Shown here: positions 44,467-53,259 of the stretch, piece by piece
Numbering within the stretch: the first letter of the stretch is position 1
Layout: every line of letters begins with the position of its first letter
Origin: an uncultured Alkalilimnicola sp.
Lineage (GTDB): Bacteria > Pseudomonadota > Gammaproteobacteria > Nitrococcales > AK92
Assembly (NCBI GenBank): GCA_937951875.1
Contig: CALGAN010000055.1
Span: 1 to 64,000 of the forward strand
Direction: 5' to 3'
Length of the DNA stretch: 64,000 bases
Notes under the pieces: generated by a model
Databases searched by the model: none
Seen by the model: only the letters and a program-made list of their open reading frames with translations
What the model was told of the DNA's origin: nothing
Translations under genes and position numbers: made by a program

Positions 44467-46824
44467 GTGTTCCGGCGACCCACGCAGTGGGTGCAATACA
44501 TCGCCAATCCGGCGCTGTTCGCGCAGGCGACGCAGGCGCAGCGGGACCAGGTGCGGGCGGCGCAGATCCGCCTGTATTACCAGCTCTCGCATCAAGCGGC
44601 GCTGGCGACGCTGGTGCTGGCGCTGCTGACCGCCCTGGCCGTCTACCCGCGCGTCGCGCCTGGGGCGCTGTTGTGCTGGGTGCTGGTGGTGGCGTTGGTG
44701 GCGGCGGTGCGCTTCGCCTGGTCGTGGCGGTTCCTGCATACCACCGTGCCGGACGAGGCGTTGCCGCGCTGGCGGCGGCGGGCTTGGTTGGTGAACCTGC
44801 TGCAAGCGCTGAGCTGGTGCAGCCTGCTGATCATCACCGCCCCGGCCGGCGACATGGCCGACCGCCAGCTGGTGCTGGTGGTGCTGCTCAGCCTAGGGAT
44901 CGGCTCGATCGCCACGCTCGGTTACTACCTGCAGGCCTATCTGGCGTTCAGCATACCGCTGATGGTCGCGGTGCTCGTCTGGTTCCTGCTCTATCTGCCG
45001 TCGCGGAGCCCATGGCTGGCGCTGATCCTGGTGGTGGTGTCGGTGACGCTAAGCTTGGCGGCCAGGCGGGCCGGGCGGATGTTGCGCGGCGGACTGCTGC
45101 TCAACCACGAGCGCGAGGTGTTGATGAACGAGGTCATCGCGGCCAAGGAGCGTCTCCAGGTCACGCTGGGCGCGATCGGCGACGGCGTGATCAGTACCGA
45201 CACCGATGGCCGCGTGGTCTATCTCAACCCCCGCGCCGAGCGGCTCAGTGGCTGGTCGGCCGAAGACGCGGTCGGCTTGCCGCTGACCCGGGTGTTGCCG
45301 CTGGCGCCGTCCGGCGATGCCGGTCTGGACGAGCTGCTGCAGCAGTGCCTGCGTCAGGGCGAGCCGCTGGTGGTGGCGGGCGACCGCCGCCTGTCGTCGC
45401 CGAACGGCGGACGCGAGACCGCGGTGCAGATCAAGTTATCGCCGATCCGCGACGCGAGGCAGCGCATCATCGGCGTGCTGGTGGTGCTGCACGACGTCAC
45501 CGAACTGGCCGGCCTGGCCGCGCAGATCTCGCACCAGGCCCGGCACGATGCGCTCACCGGCCTGCTCAACCGCGCCAGCTTCACCCAGCGCATCGCCGAG
45601 GCCGTGGAGTACGCCCGCCGTCACGACGTCGCCCACGCCGTCTGCTACCTCGACCTGGACCAGTTCAAGATCGTCAACGACACCTGCGGCCACGTCGCCG
45701 GCGACGAGCTGCTCCGGCAGCTGGCGCAGCGGCTGCGCGCCGGTGTGCGCGAGCAGGACGCCCTGGCGCGGCTCGGCGGCGACGAGTTCGGCATTCTGCT
45801 GTTCTGTTGCCGGCCGAACGAGGCCAAGGCGCTGGCCGATCGTATCTGCACGCTGGTGCGCGAGTTTCGCTTCACCTGGGGGGACGAGGTGTTCACCATC
45901 GGCGCCAGCATCGGCTTGGTGCCGTTCGACGGTAACGATACGCCGCCGTCGGTGCTGGCCGCCGCCGACGCCGCCTGCTACGTCGCCAAGGACCAGGGGC
46001 GCGACCGGGTGCACGTGGCCTATCCGGGCGACGAGGCGGTGGCCAGCCGCCACGACCAGATGCGGCAGACCACGCTGATCCAGCGTGCGCTCGACGAAAG
46101 CCGGTTCCGCCTGCGCTTTCAGCGCATCGAGCCGCTGCGCTCCGGCGCGGTGCCGGTGAAGGCGGAGTTTCTGGTGAGCGTGCGGTCGCAGGAGGGCGCG
46201 TTGCTGGCGCCGGCGCAGTTCCTGCCGGCGGCGGAGCGGTATCACATGATGCCGAAGCTGGACCGGCACATCGTGCGTCTGGCGCTCCAGTACATCGGAG
46301 CCGACTGTCCCGAGCTGGAGGGCATCGATGTCTTCTCGATCAACCTGTCCGGGCAGTCGCTGGCCGACCGCGAATTCCTGGATTACGTGCTGCGGCAACT
46401 GACCGAGACCGGCGTCGCTCCTCACCGGATCTGCTTCGAGATCACCGAGACGGCGGTGATCGGCAATCTGGACGCGGCGCTGCGCTTCATCGAGCGCCTG
46501 CGCGCGGTCGGCTGCAGCTTCGCCCTCGACGACTTCGGCACCGGCCTGAGCTCGTTCGGCTATCTGCGCAGCCTGCCGGTGGACTACCTCAAGATCGACG
46601 GCCAGTTCGTGCGCAATCTGGGCGAGGACCGCATCAACCGCGCCATCGTCGAGTCGATCAACCAGATCGGCCACCTGATGGGCGCCAAGACCGTGGCGGA
46701 GTTCGTGGAGGACCAGTTCCTGCGCGCGGCGTTGCGCGACATGGGGGTCGACTACGGTCAGGGCTGGGGCATCCACCGTCCGGTGTTGCTGCCGCCGCTG
46801 CCGGCGGTGAGCCCGGCGGTCTAG
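44467..46824 (+). CDS. Membrane GGDEF-EAL protein with PAS domain
   Basis: A 785-residue cyclic-di-GMP turnover protein. Residues up to about 210 contain five or six membrane segments. A PAS domain follows (IGDGVISTDTDGRVVYLNPRAERLSGW, about 236-262). The GGDEF domain has an intact RLGGDEFGIL active site (about 436-445). The EAL domain keeps the Glu-x-Leu (KAEFLVS), Asn (FSINLSGQSL), ICFEITET and LDDFGTGLSSFGYL motifs, so both domains look active. The start is GTG at 44467 behind an AAGGGG site. The sensed signal is unknown. Confidence 0.9.
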   Translation: MFRRPTQWVQYIANPALFAQATQAQRDQVRAAQIRLYYQLSHQAALATLVLALLTALAVYPRVAPGALLCWVLVVALVAAVRFAWSWRFLHTTVPDEALPRWRRRAWLVNLLQALSWCSLLIITAPAGDMADRQLVLVVLLSLGIGSIATLGYYLQAYLAFSIPLMVAVLVWFLLYLPSRSPWLALILVVVSVTLSLAARRAGRMLRGGLLLNHEREVLMNEVIAAKERLQVTLGAIGDGVISTDTDGRVVYLNPRAERLSGWSAEDAVGLPLTRVLPLAPSGDAGLDELLQQCLRQGEPLVVAGDRRLSSPNGGRETAVQIKLSPIRDARQRIIGVLVVLHDVTELAGLAAQISHQARHDALTGLLNRASFTQRIAEAVEYARRHDVAHAVCYLDLDQFKIVNDTCGHVAGDELLRQLAQRLRAGVREQDALARLGGDEFGILLFCCRPNEAKALADRICTLVREFRFTWGDEVFTIGASIGLVPFDGNDTPPSVLAAADAACYVAKDQGRDRVHVAYPGDEAVASRHDQMRQTTLIQRALDESRFRLRFQRIEPLRSGAVPVKAEFLVSVRSQEGALLAPAQFLPAAERYHMMPKLDRHIVRLALQYIGADCPELEGIDVFSINLSGQSLADREFLDYVLRQLTETGVAPHRICFEITETAVIGNLDAALRFIERLRAVGCSFALDDFGTGLSSFGYLRSLPVDYLKIDGQFVRNLGEDRINRAIVESINQIGHLMGAKTVAEFVEDQFLRAALRDMGVDYGQGWGIHRPVLLPPLPAVSPAV

Positions 46825-46842
46825 CCGCCGGGGGAGGAAGGC

Positions 46843-46867
46843 GCGGGCGTTCCGGGGGAACGCCCGC
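46843..46867. terminator. GC-rich hairpin between the GGDEF-EAL gene and fumarase
   Basis: GCGGGCGTTCC and its exact reverse complement GGAACGCCCGC flank GGG, an 11-bp perfect stem between converging stop codons. There is no T tract. Confidence 0.5.
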
Positions 46868-46878
46868 CGTCGGCGGCC

Positions 46879-48396
46879 TTAGGCCACCTTCACCGGGATC
46901 TTGCCGATCTTGGCGCGCCACTCGGCCGGGCCGGTCTGGTGCACCGAGTTGCCGTTGGCGTCGACCGCCACCGTCACCGGCATGTCCTCCACCACGAACT
47001 CGTGGATGGCCTCCATGCCGAGATCCTCGAACGCCACCACGCGCGCCTTGCGGATCGCCTTGGACACCAGATAGGCGGCGCCGCCGACGGCCATGAGGTA
47101 GACCGCCTTGTGCTTCTTGATGGCCTCGATGGCGGCCGGGCCGCGCTCGGCCTTGCCGATCATGCCCAGCAGGCCGGTCTGCGACAGCATCAGCTCGGTG
47201 AACTTGTCCATGCGGGTGGCCGTGGTGGGGCCGGCCGGGCCGACCACCTCGTCGCGCACCGGATCGACCGGGCCGACGTAGTAGATGAACTTGCCGCGGA
47301 AGTCGACCGGCAGCGATTCGCCGCGGGCGAGCATGTCCTGGATGCGCTTGTGCGCGGCGTCGCGGCCGGTGAGCATGGTGCCGGACAGCAGCAGGGTCTC
47401 GCCCGGCTTCCAGCTCTGCACTTCCTCGGGGGTGACGGTGTCCAGGTTGACCCGCTTGGCGGCCTTGGCCTCGCGCACGATCACCGGCCAGTCCTCCAGC
47501 TTCGGCGGTTCGAGCTTGGCCGGGCCGGAGCCGTCGAGCACGAAGTGGGCGTGGCGGGTGGCGGCGCAGTTGGGGATCATCGCCACCGGCAGGTTGGCGG
47601 CGTGGGTCGGGTAGTCCTTGATCTTGACGTCCAGCACCGTGGTCAGGCCGCCCAGCCCCTGGGCGCCGATGCCGAGCTGGTTGATCTTCTCGTACAGCTC
47701 CAGCCGCAGCTCCTCGATGCGGTTGCGCGGGCCGCGCGCCTTGAGCTCATGGATGTCGATGGTCTCCATGCAGGCTTCCTTGGCGAGCAGCATGGCCTTC
47801 TCGGCGGTGCCGCCGATGCCGATGCCGATGATGCCCGGCGGGCACCAGCCGGCGCCCATGGTGGGCACGGTGTTCAGCACCCAATCGACGATCGAGTCGG
47901 AGGGGTTGAGCATGACGAACTTGCTCTTGGCCTCCGAGCCGCCGCCCTTGGCGGCGACCTCGATCTCCACCGTGTCGCCCGGCACCACGCTCATGTGGAT
48001 CACCGCCGGGGTGTTGTCGCGGGTGTTCTTGCGCGCGCCGGCCGGGTCGGCCAGCACCGAGGCGCGCAGCACGTTGTCCGGATGGTTGTAGCCGCGGCGC
48101 ACGCCCTCGTTGATCATGTCCTCGATGCTCATGGTGGCATCGGGCCAGCGCACGTTCATGCCGATCTTCATGATCACCGTGACGATGCCGGTGTCCTGGC
48201 AGATCGGGCGATGGCCCTCGGCGCACATGCGCGAGTTGATCAGGATCTGCGCCATCGCATCCTTGGCCGCCGGCGATTCCTCCCGCTGATACGCCGCGTA
48301 CACCGCGTCGACGAAGTCCTTGGGATGGTAGTAGGAGATGAACTGCAGGGCGTCGGCGACGCTCTGGATGAGGTCTTCCTGGCGGATATCGGTCAT
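46879..48396 (-). CDS. fumA: Class I fumarate hydratase (iron-sulfur)
   Basis: A 505-residue [4Fe-4S] fumarase converting fumarate and malate in the TCA cycle. Cluster ligands are Cys66 (RPICQDTG), Cys185 (GAGWCPPG) and Cys277 (IPNCAATRHAHF). The N-terminal TtdA-like and C-terminal TtdB-like domains are fused as in FumA, with YYVGPVDPVRDEVVGPAGPT in the latter. The start at MTDIRQEDL is the family N-terminus. Confidence 0.93.
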   Translation of the reverse strand: MTDIRQEDLIQSVADALQFISYYHPKDFVDAVYAAYQREESPAAKDAMAQILINSRMCAEGHRPICQDTGIVTVIMKIGMNVRWPDATMSIEDMINEGVRRGYNHPDNVLRASVLADPAGARKNTRDNTPAVIHMSVVPGDTVEIEVAAKGGGSEAKSKFVMLNPSDSIVDWVLNTVPTMGAGWCPPGIIGIGIGGTAEKAMLLAKEACMETIDIHELKARGPRNRIEELRLELYEKINQLGIGAQGLGGLTTVLDVKIKDYPTHAANLPVAMIPNCAATRHAHFVLDGSGPAKLEPPKLEDWPVIVREAKAAKRVNLDTVTPEEVQSWKPGETLLLSGTMLTGRDAAHKRIQDMLARGESLPVDFRGKFIYYVGPVDPVRDEVVGPAGPTTATRMDKFTELMLSQTGLLGMIGKAERGPAAIEAIKKHKAVYLMAVGGAAYLVSKAIRKARVVAFEDLGMEAIHEFVVEDMPVTVAVDANGNSVHQTGPAEWRAKIGKIPVKVA

Positions 48397-48594
48397 GGGA
48401 GGCGATTCTCCTGATGCTCTTGCTGATAACGGCCCATCGCGGCGGCATGCAGGGGCCGGGCGGGCGCGGCAATCGTGGGCGGGAGAAGTTTATATCACAG
48501 CCCGCGCACGCTGGCGTGCGCCCATGCCGGTTGTCGCACCGCCGCGGCTGCGGTAGATAGGGCGTTTTCGATGAACCGGCGCGTGGAGGTCGAG

Positions 48595-49035
48595 ATGGAA
48601 TATTTGCACACCATGGTCAGAGTCACCGATCTGGAGCAGTCGCTGGCGTTCTACCGCGATGCGCTGGGGCTGGTGGAGATCAGCCGCCAGGACTACCCGC
48701 AGGGGCGCTACACGCTGGTGTTCCTGGCCGCGCCCGGCGATGTCGAGCGGGCCAAGGTGCACAAGGCGCCGATGATCGAGCTGACCTACAACTGGGATCC
48801 GGAGGTGTACACCGGCGGGCGCAACTTCGGTCATCTGGCCTATCGGGTGGACGATATCTACGCCGTCTGCCGCCGGCTGCAGGAAAAGGGCGTGGTCATC
48901 AACCGTCCGCCGCGCGATGGCCACATGGCGTTCGTGCGCTCGCCCGACAACATCTCCATCGAGCTGCTGCAGAAGGGCGAACCGTTGCCGCCGCAGGAGC
49001 CCTGGGTGTCCATGCCGAACGTCGGCACCTGGTAG
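48595..49035 (+). CDS. gloA: Lactoylglutathione lyase (glyoxalase I)
   Basis: A 146-residue glyoxalase I that isomerises the methylglyoxal-glutathione adduct. The VOC fold shows YLHTMVRVTDLEQSLAFY (His ligand), IELTYNWDPEVYTGG (Glu ligand), FGHLAYRVDDIYAVC (His ligand) and NISIELLQKG (Glu ligand). I choose the ATG at 48595 because TGGAGGT lies 5 bases upstream and the family starts there; an ATG at 48571 would add eight residues. Confidence 0.93.
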   Translation: MEYLHTMVRVTDLEQSLAFYRDALGLVEISRQDYPQGRYTLVFLAAPGDVERAKVHKAPMIELTYNWDPEVYTGGRNFGHLAYRVDDIYAVCRRLQEKGVVINRPPRDGHMAFVRSPDNISIELLQKGEPLPPQEPWVSMPNVGTW

Positions 49036-49084
49036 CCGGGCGGTGTCTATGGCGGCGATTGGGAAAATCGAATGGGCGCGCGGC

Positions 49085-49099
49085 TGAGAATCATTATCA
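49085..49099. promoter_or_regulatory. Fur box before the DUF2061 gene
   Basis: TGAGAATCATTATCA matches the 7-1-7 Fur core TGATAATNATTATCA at 14 of 15 positions. It lies 31 bases before the ATG at 49130, suggesting iron- or Fur-dependent repression of that gene. Confidence 0.75.
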
Positions 49100-49129
49100 T
49101 TAAGCCAAGGACGAACAGGAATCGCCGCC

Positions 49130-49333
49130 ATGATCAAGACTCTCAGCTTCGCCGCCGTTCACTTCACCGTCGCCTTCACGGTCGGCTACCTCATGACCGG
49201 CAGCCTGGCCGTGGGCGGCGCCATTGCGCTGGTCGAGCCGCTCTGCAACACCGTGGCCTACTTCTTCCACGAGAAATTCTGGGAGCGGCTGCGCCAGCGG
49301 CGCCAGACCCACACCAGCTACGTCTGGCTCTAG
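49130..49333 (+). CDS. DUF2061 small membrane protein
   Basis: A 67-residue DUF2061 protein with two membrane segments and the family pattern FAAVHFTVAFTVGYLMTGSL, followed by EPLCNTVAYFFHEKFWER. A Fur box precedes it, which hints at expression under iron limitation. The biochemical role of the family is unknown. Confidence 0.85.
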   Translation: MIKTLSFAAVHFTVAFTVGYLMTGSLAVGGAIALVEPLCNTVAYFFHEKFWERLRQRRQTHTSYVWL

Positions 49334-49478
49334 CCGCCGTCGCCGCCCCTCTTGATGACGGGGGCGGGTAGAACCATCTGTTTTCATTGGACCCCGTGAG
49401 GGGCACCGTGCACCCGCTCGGTCGCCGACGGCCTGTCGGCGGCGCCGGGCGGGCTGCCATCGTTTCGGGAGAAACGTC

Positions 49479-50261
49479 ATGGCGGCTCTACGTTCGCCCA
49501 CGGCGGCCGGACGGTTCTACCCAGCCGAGCCGACGTTGCTCGCCCGCACCGTCGACGCGCTCTTGGCCGCCCAACAGGCGGCCGATCGCGCCCCGAAGGC
49601 GCTGGTGGCGCCCCACGGCAGCTACGCCTGCTCCGGCCGCGCCGCCGCCGCCGCGTTCGCCCAGTTGCGCGCCGACCACGATTGGCTGCGCCGGGTGGTG
49701 GTGCTCGGCCCCAGCCACGGCCTGCCGTGTACGGGCATCGCGTTGAGCAGCGTGGCGGCGTTCGTCACGCCGTTGGGGACGGTTGCGGTCGATCTGGACG
49801 CCCAGGAGCGGGTGGCGGACCTGCCGCAGGTGAGCCGGCGCGAGGATGCGCACCGCAGCGAATACAGTATCGAAGTGCAGCTGCCGTTCCTGCAGCGGCT
49901 GCTCGGCGATTTCCCACTGGTGCCGCTGATCGTCGGCGAGGCCGAAACCGACGACGTGGCCGAGGTGCTGGCCGAACTCGATTACGACGGCGGCAGTCTG
50001 ATCGTGGTCAGTTCCGACTTGAGCCATTACCACAGTTACGCCGCCGCTCGCCTGCTCGACCAGAGCGCGCGGGAGCACATCGAATCCTTGCGCAGTCTGC
50101 GCTGCCAGGACGCCTGCGGGCGCACCGCGATCAACGGTCTGCTCGCGTATGCGCGGGCGCGCGGCTGGCGCGCCCGCACCCTGGCGCTGACCAACTCCGG
50201 GGAAGGCGGCGGCGACAAGTCCCGGGTGGTCGGCTACGGCGCGTTCGCCTTCCTCGCCTGA
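49479..50261 (+). CDS. Memo-family protein (AmmeMemoRadiSam system protein B-like)
   Basis: A 260-residue Memo/dioxygenase-LigB-fold protein with the family motifs SPTAAGRFYPAEP, LVAPHGSYACSGRAAA, VVVLGPSHGLP and VSSDLSHYHSY. The usual EHSxE motif reads EYSIE, so one conserved His is replaced by Tyr. The partner genes of the AmmeMemoRadiSam set (AMMECR1 and the radical SAM protein) are not in the window. It is followed by the SRPBCC and alcohol dehydrogenase genes. Function unknown. Confidence 0.82.
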   Translation: MAALRSPTAAGRFYPAEPTLLARTVDALLAAQQAADRAPKALVAPHGSYACSGRAAAAAFAQLRADHDWLRRVVVLGPSHGLPCTGIALSSVAAFVTPLGTVAVDLDAQERVADLPQVSRREDAHRSEYSIEVQLPFLQRLLGDFPLVPLIVGEAETDDVAEVLAELDYDGGSLIVVSSDLSHYHSYAAARLLDQSAREHIESLRSLRCQDACGRTAINGLLAYARARGWRARTLALTNSGEGGGDKSRVVGYGAFAFLA

Positions 50262-50338
50262 TACCGCAGCGGTTGCTTTTTCCCGGCGCAGCCTTACCTC
50301 TTCTGCCTGGTCGTGGCCGGGAACGGCCGGGAGGAGCG

Positions 50339-51052
50339 ATGGTGGAAAGCACACAGGCGGCGCAGACGGGCCGCGTCAACGTCGGCGCCAACGAGCGCCG
50401 CGTCTCCTTGCTCGGCGGCGCCGCCACGGTCTTGTGGGGCTTGTCCCGCGGCGGCGCTGCGGGGGCGGCGCTGACCGTACTGGGCACGGCGCTGATCTAC
50501 CGGGGCGCCAGCGGCCATTGCCCGCTGTATGCCCGTCTGGGCCGCAGCAGCGCCGGCCCCGACGATGGCGGGCTGCTAACGTCCGCGCGCGGCGAGCCCT
50601 TATCCCTGCACGGCGCGGTCACTGTCAGCCGAGAGCCGCGGGAGCTCTACGCCTTCTGGCGCGATTTCAGCCACCTGCCCCAGTTCATGCGCTACCTGGC
50701 CGAAGTCCGGCCGCTGGACGACCGGCGCAGCCGCTGGCTGGCGGTGCTGCCGGGCGGTCGGCGCGTGCGCTGGGACGCCGAGATTACTCAAGATGTGCCG
50801 GGCGAGCTCATCGCTTGGCGCAGCCTGCCGGGCGCCGAGCTCGAGAGCGAGGGCGAGGTGCGCTTTCGTGCCGGCCCGGAGGGACGCGGCAGCGAAGTGG
50901 AAGTGGCGATGCGCTGGCGCCCGCCGGGACCGGCCGGCGCCGCGGCGCGGCTGGTGCGCGGCCTGAGCCAGGCGGTGCTGCGGGAGGATCTGCGGCGCTT
51001 CAAGCAGCTGATGGAAGCCGGCGAGGTACCCACGGCGGCGCTGGTGCATTAG
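50339..51052 (+). CDS. Membrane-anchored SRPBCC-domain protein
   Basis: A 237-residue protein. Residues about 20-70 resemble DUF2892, with two short hydrophobic helices (NERRVSLLGGAATVLWGL, then LTVLGTALIYRG). A cyclase/SRPBCC domain fills the rest: AVTVSREPRELYAFWRDFSH, LPQFMRYLAEV, and ELIAWRSLPGAELESEGEV. It is followed 11 bases later by the zinc alcohol dehydrogenase, a pairing often seen in stress-related gene sets. GGAGG precedes the ATG. Lipid or small hydrophobic ligand binding is likely. Confidence 0.8.
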   Translation: MVESTQAAQTGRVNVGANERRVSLLGGAATVLWGLSRGGAAGAALTVLGTALIYRGASGHCPLYARLGRSSAGPDDGGLLTSARGEPLSLHGAVTVSREPRELYAFWRDFSHLPQFMRYLAEVRPLDDRRSRWLAVLPGGRRVRWDAEITQDVPGELIAWRSLPGAELESEGEVRFRAGPEGRGSEVEVAMRWRPPGPAGAAARLVRGLSQAVLREDLRRFKQLMEAGEVPTAALVH

Positions 51053-51063
51053 GGAGTGGAACG

Positions 51064-52263
51064 ATGCGAGCGGTTTGTTGGCACGGCAGGGAAGACGTGC
51101 GGGTCGATCATGTCCCCGATCCGGAAGTGATCAATCCGCGCGACGCGGTGGTGCAGGTCACGGCCGCGGCGATCTGCGGTTCCGATCTGCACCTGTACGA
51201 CGGCTATGTGCCGACCATGAACGAGGGCGACATCCTCGGCCACGAGTTCGTCGGCGAGGTGGTGGAGGTCGGCGCCGAAGTCGAGAACCTGCGGCCCGGC
51301 GACCGGGTGGCGGTGCCGTTTCCGATCGCCTGCGGTCAGTGCTTCTTCTGCCGGCGCGAGCTGTGGTCGCTGTGCGACAACTCCAACCCCAACGCGGGTC
51401 TCGCGGAGAAGATGTGGGGCCATTCGCCGTCCGGCATCTACGGCTATTCGCATCTGGTCGGCGGCTACGCCGGCGGCCAGGCCCAGTACGTCCGGGTGCC
51501 GTTCGCCGACGTCGGTCCGGTCAAGCTGCCCGACAGCATCAGCGACGAGCAGGCGGTGATGCTCACCGACGTGCTGCCCACCGGCTATCAGGCCGCCGAC
51601 TACTGCGGCATCCAGCCGGGCGACACGGTAGCGGTGTGGGGCTGCGGCCCGGTCGGGCAAATGGCGATCGCCAGTGCCAAGCTGCTGGGCGCGGCCCGGG
51701 TGATCGCCATCGACGATGTGCCCGAGCGCCTGGAGATGGCCCAGCGCCATAGCGGGGCCGAGCCGCTGCGCCCTAGCGAGGTGGGGAACACGCTCGCCAT
51801 GGTGGAGGCGCTGCGCGACCTCACCGCCGGTCGTGGTCCGGACGCCTGCATCGACGCCGTCGGCATGGAAGCGCACGGGATCGGCTTGGAGGGCTGGTAC
51901 GATCGCGTCAAGCAGGCCGTGCGTCTGGAGACCGAACGTCCCACCGCGCTGCGGCAGGCGATCATGGCCTGCCGCAAGGGCGGCGTGGTGTCCATGCCCG
52001 GCGTGTACGGCGGCTTCGCCGACAAGATCCCGCTCGGTGCGCTGATGAACAAAGGCCTGACTTTGCGGACCGGGCAGACCCACGTGCACCGTTATCTGCG
52101 GCCGCTGATGGCCCGTATCGACAACGGCGAGATCGATCCCGCCTTCGTGTTCACCCACCGCATCGGACTGGAGGAAGTGCCGGACGCCTACCGCATGTTC
52201 CGCGACAAGCGGGACGGCTGCATCAAGGTGCTGGTGCGGCCGCAGGCGCACCGGCTGCACTGA
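51064..52263 (+). CDS. Zinc-dependent alcohol dehydrogenase (FdhA-like formaldehyde dehydrogenase group)
   Basis: A 399-residue medium-chain dehydrogenase. Catalytic zinc ligands lie in AAAICGSDLHLYDG and ILGHEFVGEV. The structural zinc lobe is IACGQCFFCRRELWSLC with four cysteines, and the nucleotide-binding motif is VWGCGPVGQMAI. The long insertion and overall length match glutathione-independent formaldehyde dehydrogenase relatives. The true substrate is unknown. It is coupled to the SRPBCC gene upstream. Confidence 0.87.
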   Translation: MRAVCWHGREDVRVDHVPDPEVINPRDAVVQVTAAAICGSDLHLYDGYVPTMNEGDILGHEFVGEVVEVGAEVENLRPGDRVAVPFPIACGQCFFCRRELWSLCDNSNPNAGLAEKMWGHSPSGIYGYSHLVGGYAGGQAQYVRVPFADVGPVKLPDSISDEQAVMLTDVLPTGYQAADYCGIQPGDTVAVWGCGPVGQMAIASAKLLGAARVIAIDDVPERLEMAQRHSGAEPLRPSEVGNTLAMVEALRDLTAGRGPDACIDAVGMEAHGIGLEGWYDRVKQAVRLETERPTALRQAIMACRKGGVVSMPGVYGGFADKIPLGALMNKGLTLRTGQTHVHRYLRPLMARIDNGEIDPAFVFTHRIGLEEVPDAYRMFRDKRDGCIKVLVRPQAHRLH

Positions 52264-52275
52264 CCGGCGCGGGCG

Positions 52276-52509
52276 CTACGGGGGAATTGGCAGGTCCAGG
52301 CCGGCCGGCACCCAGACGCCGTGTTCGCAGCGCAGTACCTGCGAACCGCTCTTCACATAGCTGCCGTGCGGAAATTCCTCGTCGTTGAAGTAGCAGGCAG
52401 CGGGCACGGATTCGTCGATCTCGGGCGCCGGCTCCTCGCTGGCGATGGGATCGACGATCGGCGAATTGCGACGGTCCGGATCCTGAGCTCCAAGGTCGGG
52501 CAGCGGCAT
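52276..52509 (-). CDS. Small DUF1496-like protein
   Basis: A 77-residue acidic protein with a perfect AAGGAGG ribosome-binding site 8 bases before its ATG. The C-terminal half, ACYFNDEEFPHGSYVKSG and VLRCEHGVWVPAG, resembles the DUF1496/YnjH pattern with two cysteines. No signal peptide is seen. Its stop lies 12 bases from the converging alcohol dehydrogenase stop. Function unknown. Confidence 0.7.
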   Translation of the reverse strand: MPLPDLGAQDPDRRNSPIVDPIASEEPAPEIDESVPAACYFNDEEFPHGSYVKSGSQVLRCEHGVWVPAGLDLPIPP

Positions 52510-52562
52510 CGGAAAACCTCCTTGGCGACGTTCATAGGGATGGAAAGGGGGCGGTGCGCTGC

Positions 52563-52895
52563 TCAGCCCGGATGAGTGGGGGCGAAGGCGCCGCCGATCA
52601 AAGCGCCGATGAGCAGGCCGATGCTGGAGAACAGCGCCCAGACGCCCACTGCCACGCCGGAGATGAAGCCGATGATGGGGGCCTCCAGCAGCGCCAGCAG
52701 CAGCCAGATGCCCAGCCCCACCGCGATGGCCGGCAATACGGCGGCGCTCAACGCCCGGCCGACGGTACCGGCCTTGTAGCCGCCCACCAGACCGCCGATC
52801 AGCCCGTTGACGGCCGGCAGGAAGAACAGCGCCATGCTGATCGCCACCATCCACAGGGCGCTCGCTATCACCGAGCTGCGTTCTACATCGGTCAT
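52563..52895 (-). CDS. Small integral membrane protein
   Basis: A 110-residue protein with three or four Gly-rich hydrophobic segments (MVAISMALFFLPAVNGLIGG, AAVLPAIAVGLGIWLLLAL, FISGVAVGVWALFSSIGLL). I do not recognise its family beyond a resemblance to small Gly-rich membrane proteins. It precedes the DUF1496-like gene on the same strand. Confidence 0.7.
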   Translation of the reverse strand: MTDVERSSVIASALWMVAISMALFFLPAVNGLIGGLVGGYKAGTVGRALSAAVLPAIAVGLGIWLLLALLEAPIIGFISGVAVGVWALFSSIGLLIGALIGGAFAPTHPG

Positions 52896-53259
52896 GGTCG
52901 TGCCTCCCCTCCGATACCGCGGATTCCGATCAGGACATGGGGGCGGGGCGGCGCGCTTGCAGCGGCCTTTGGCGAGACGTCGCGGGGGCGGTGTCGCTAA
53001 GTGCTCGCCTGCCTGTAGGAAATCCGCCTATCCACAAAATCTGTGGATAACTCTGTGCACAGGACTGGGAAAGAGAGCCCAAGCTGCCGTCGCTGCGAGC
53101 AGTTCGCTTGGTTTGCTCAGGTTTTGATCACTCGACAAAGTATTTTTAAATCAAGTTGTTAGTCCGTTGTGGGGAGCGGCTGGCGGCACTGGGTTGAGCG
53201 GCGCCGGTGGTTCTGCTGTGATGGGCGCCCGCGGCCAAGCGACGGACGGGAGGAGCGCC
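52896..53259. other. Intergenic region with DnaA-box-like inverted repeat
   Basis: About 360 bases before the aldolase-type gene. It holds TATCCACA-AAATC-TGTGGATA (53029-53049), an exact 8-bp inverted repeat that forms one perfect and one near-perfect DnaA box, then the 10-bp palindrome CTGTGCACAG (53053-53062), then an A/T-rich tract around 53121-53162. No gene is seen. Confidence 0.55.

Noticed and set aside
53029..53162. Chromosomal replication origin
   Set aside because: Only one inverted DnaA-box pair is present and no dnaA, dnaN, parAB or mnmG gene is nearby, so it is reported only as a possible regulatory site.
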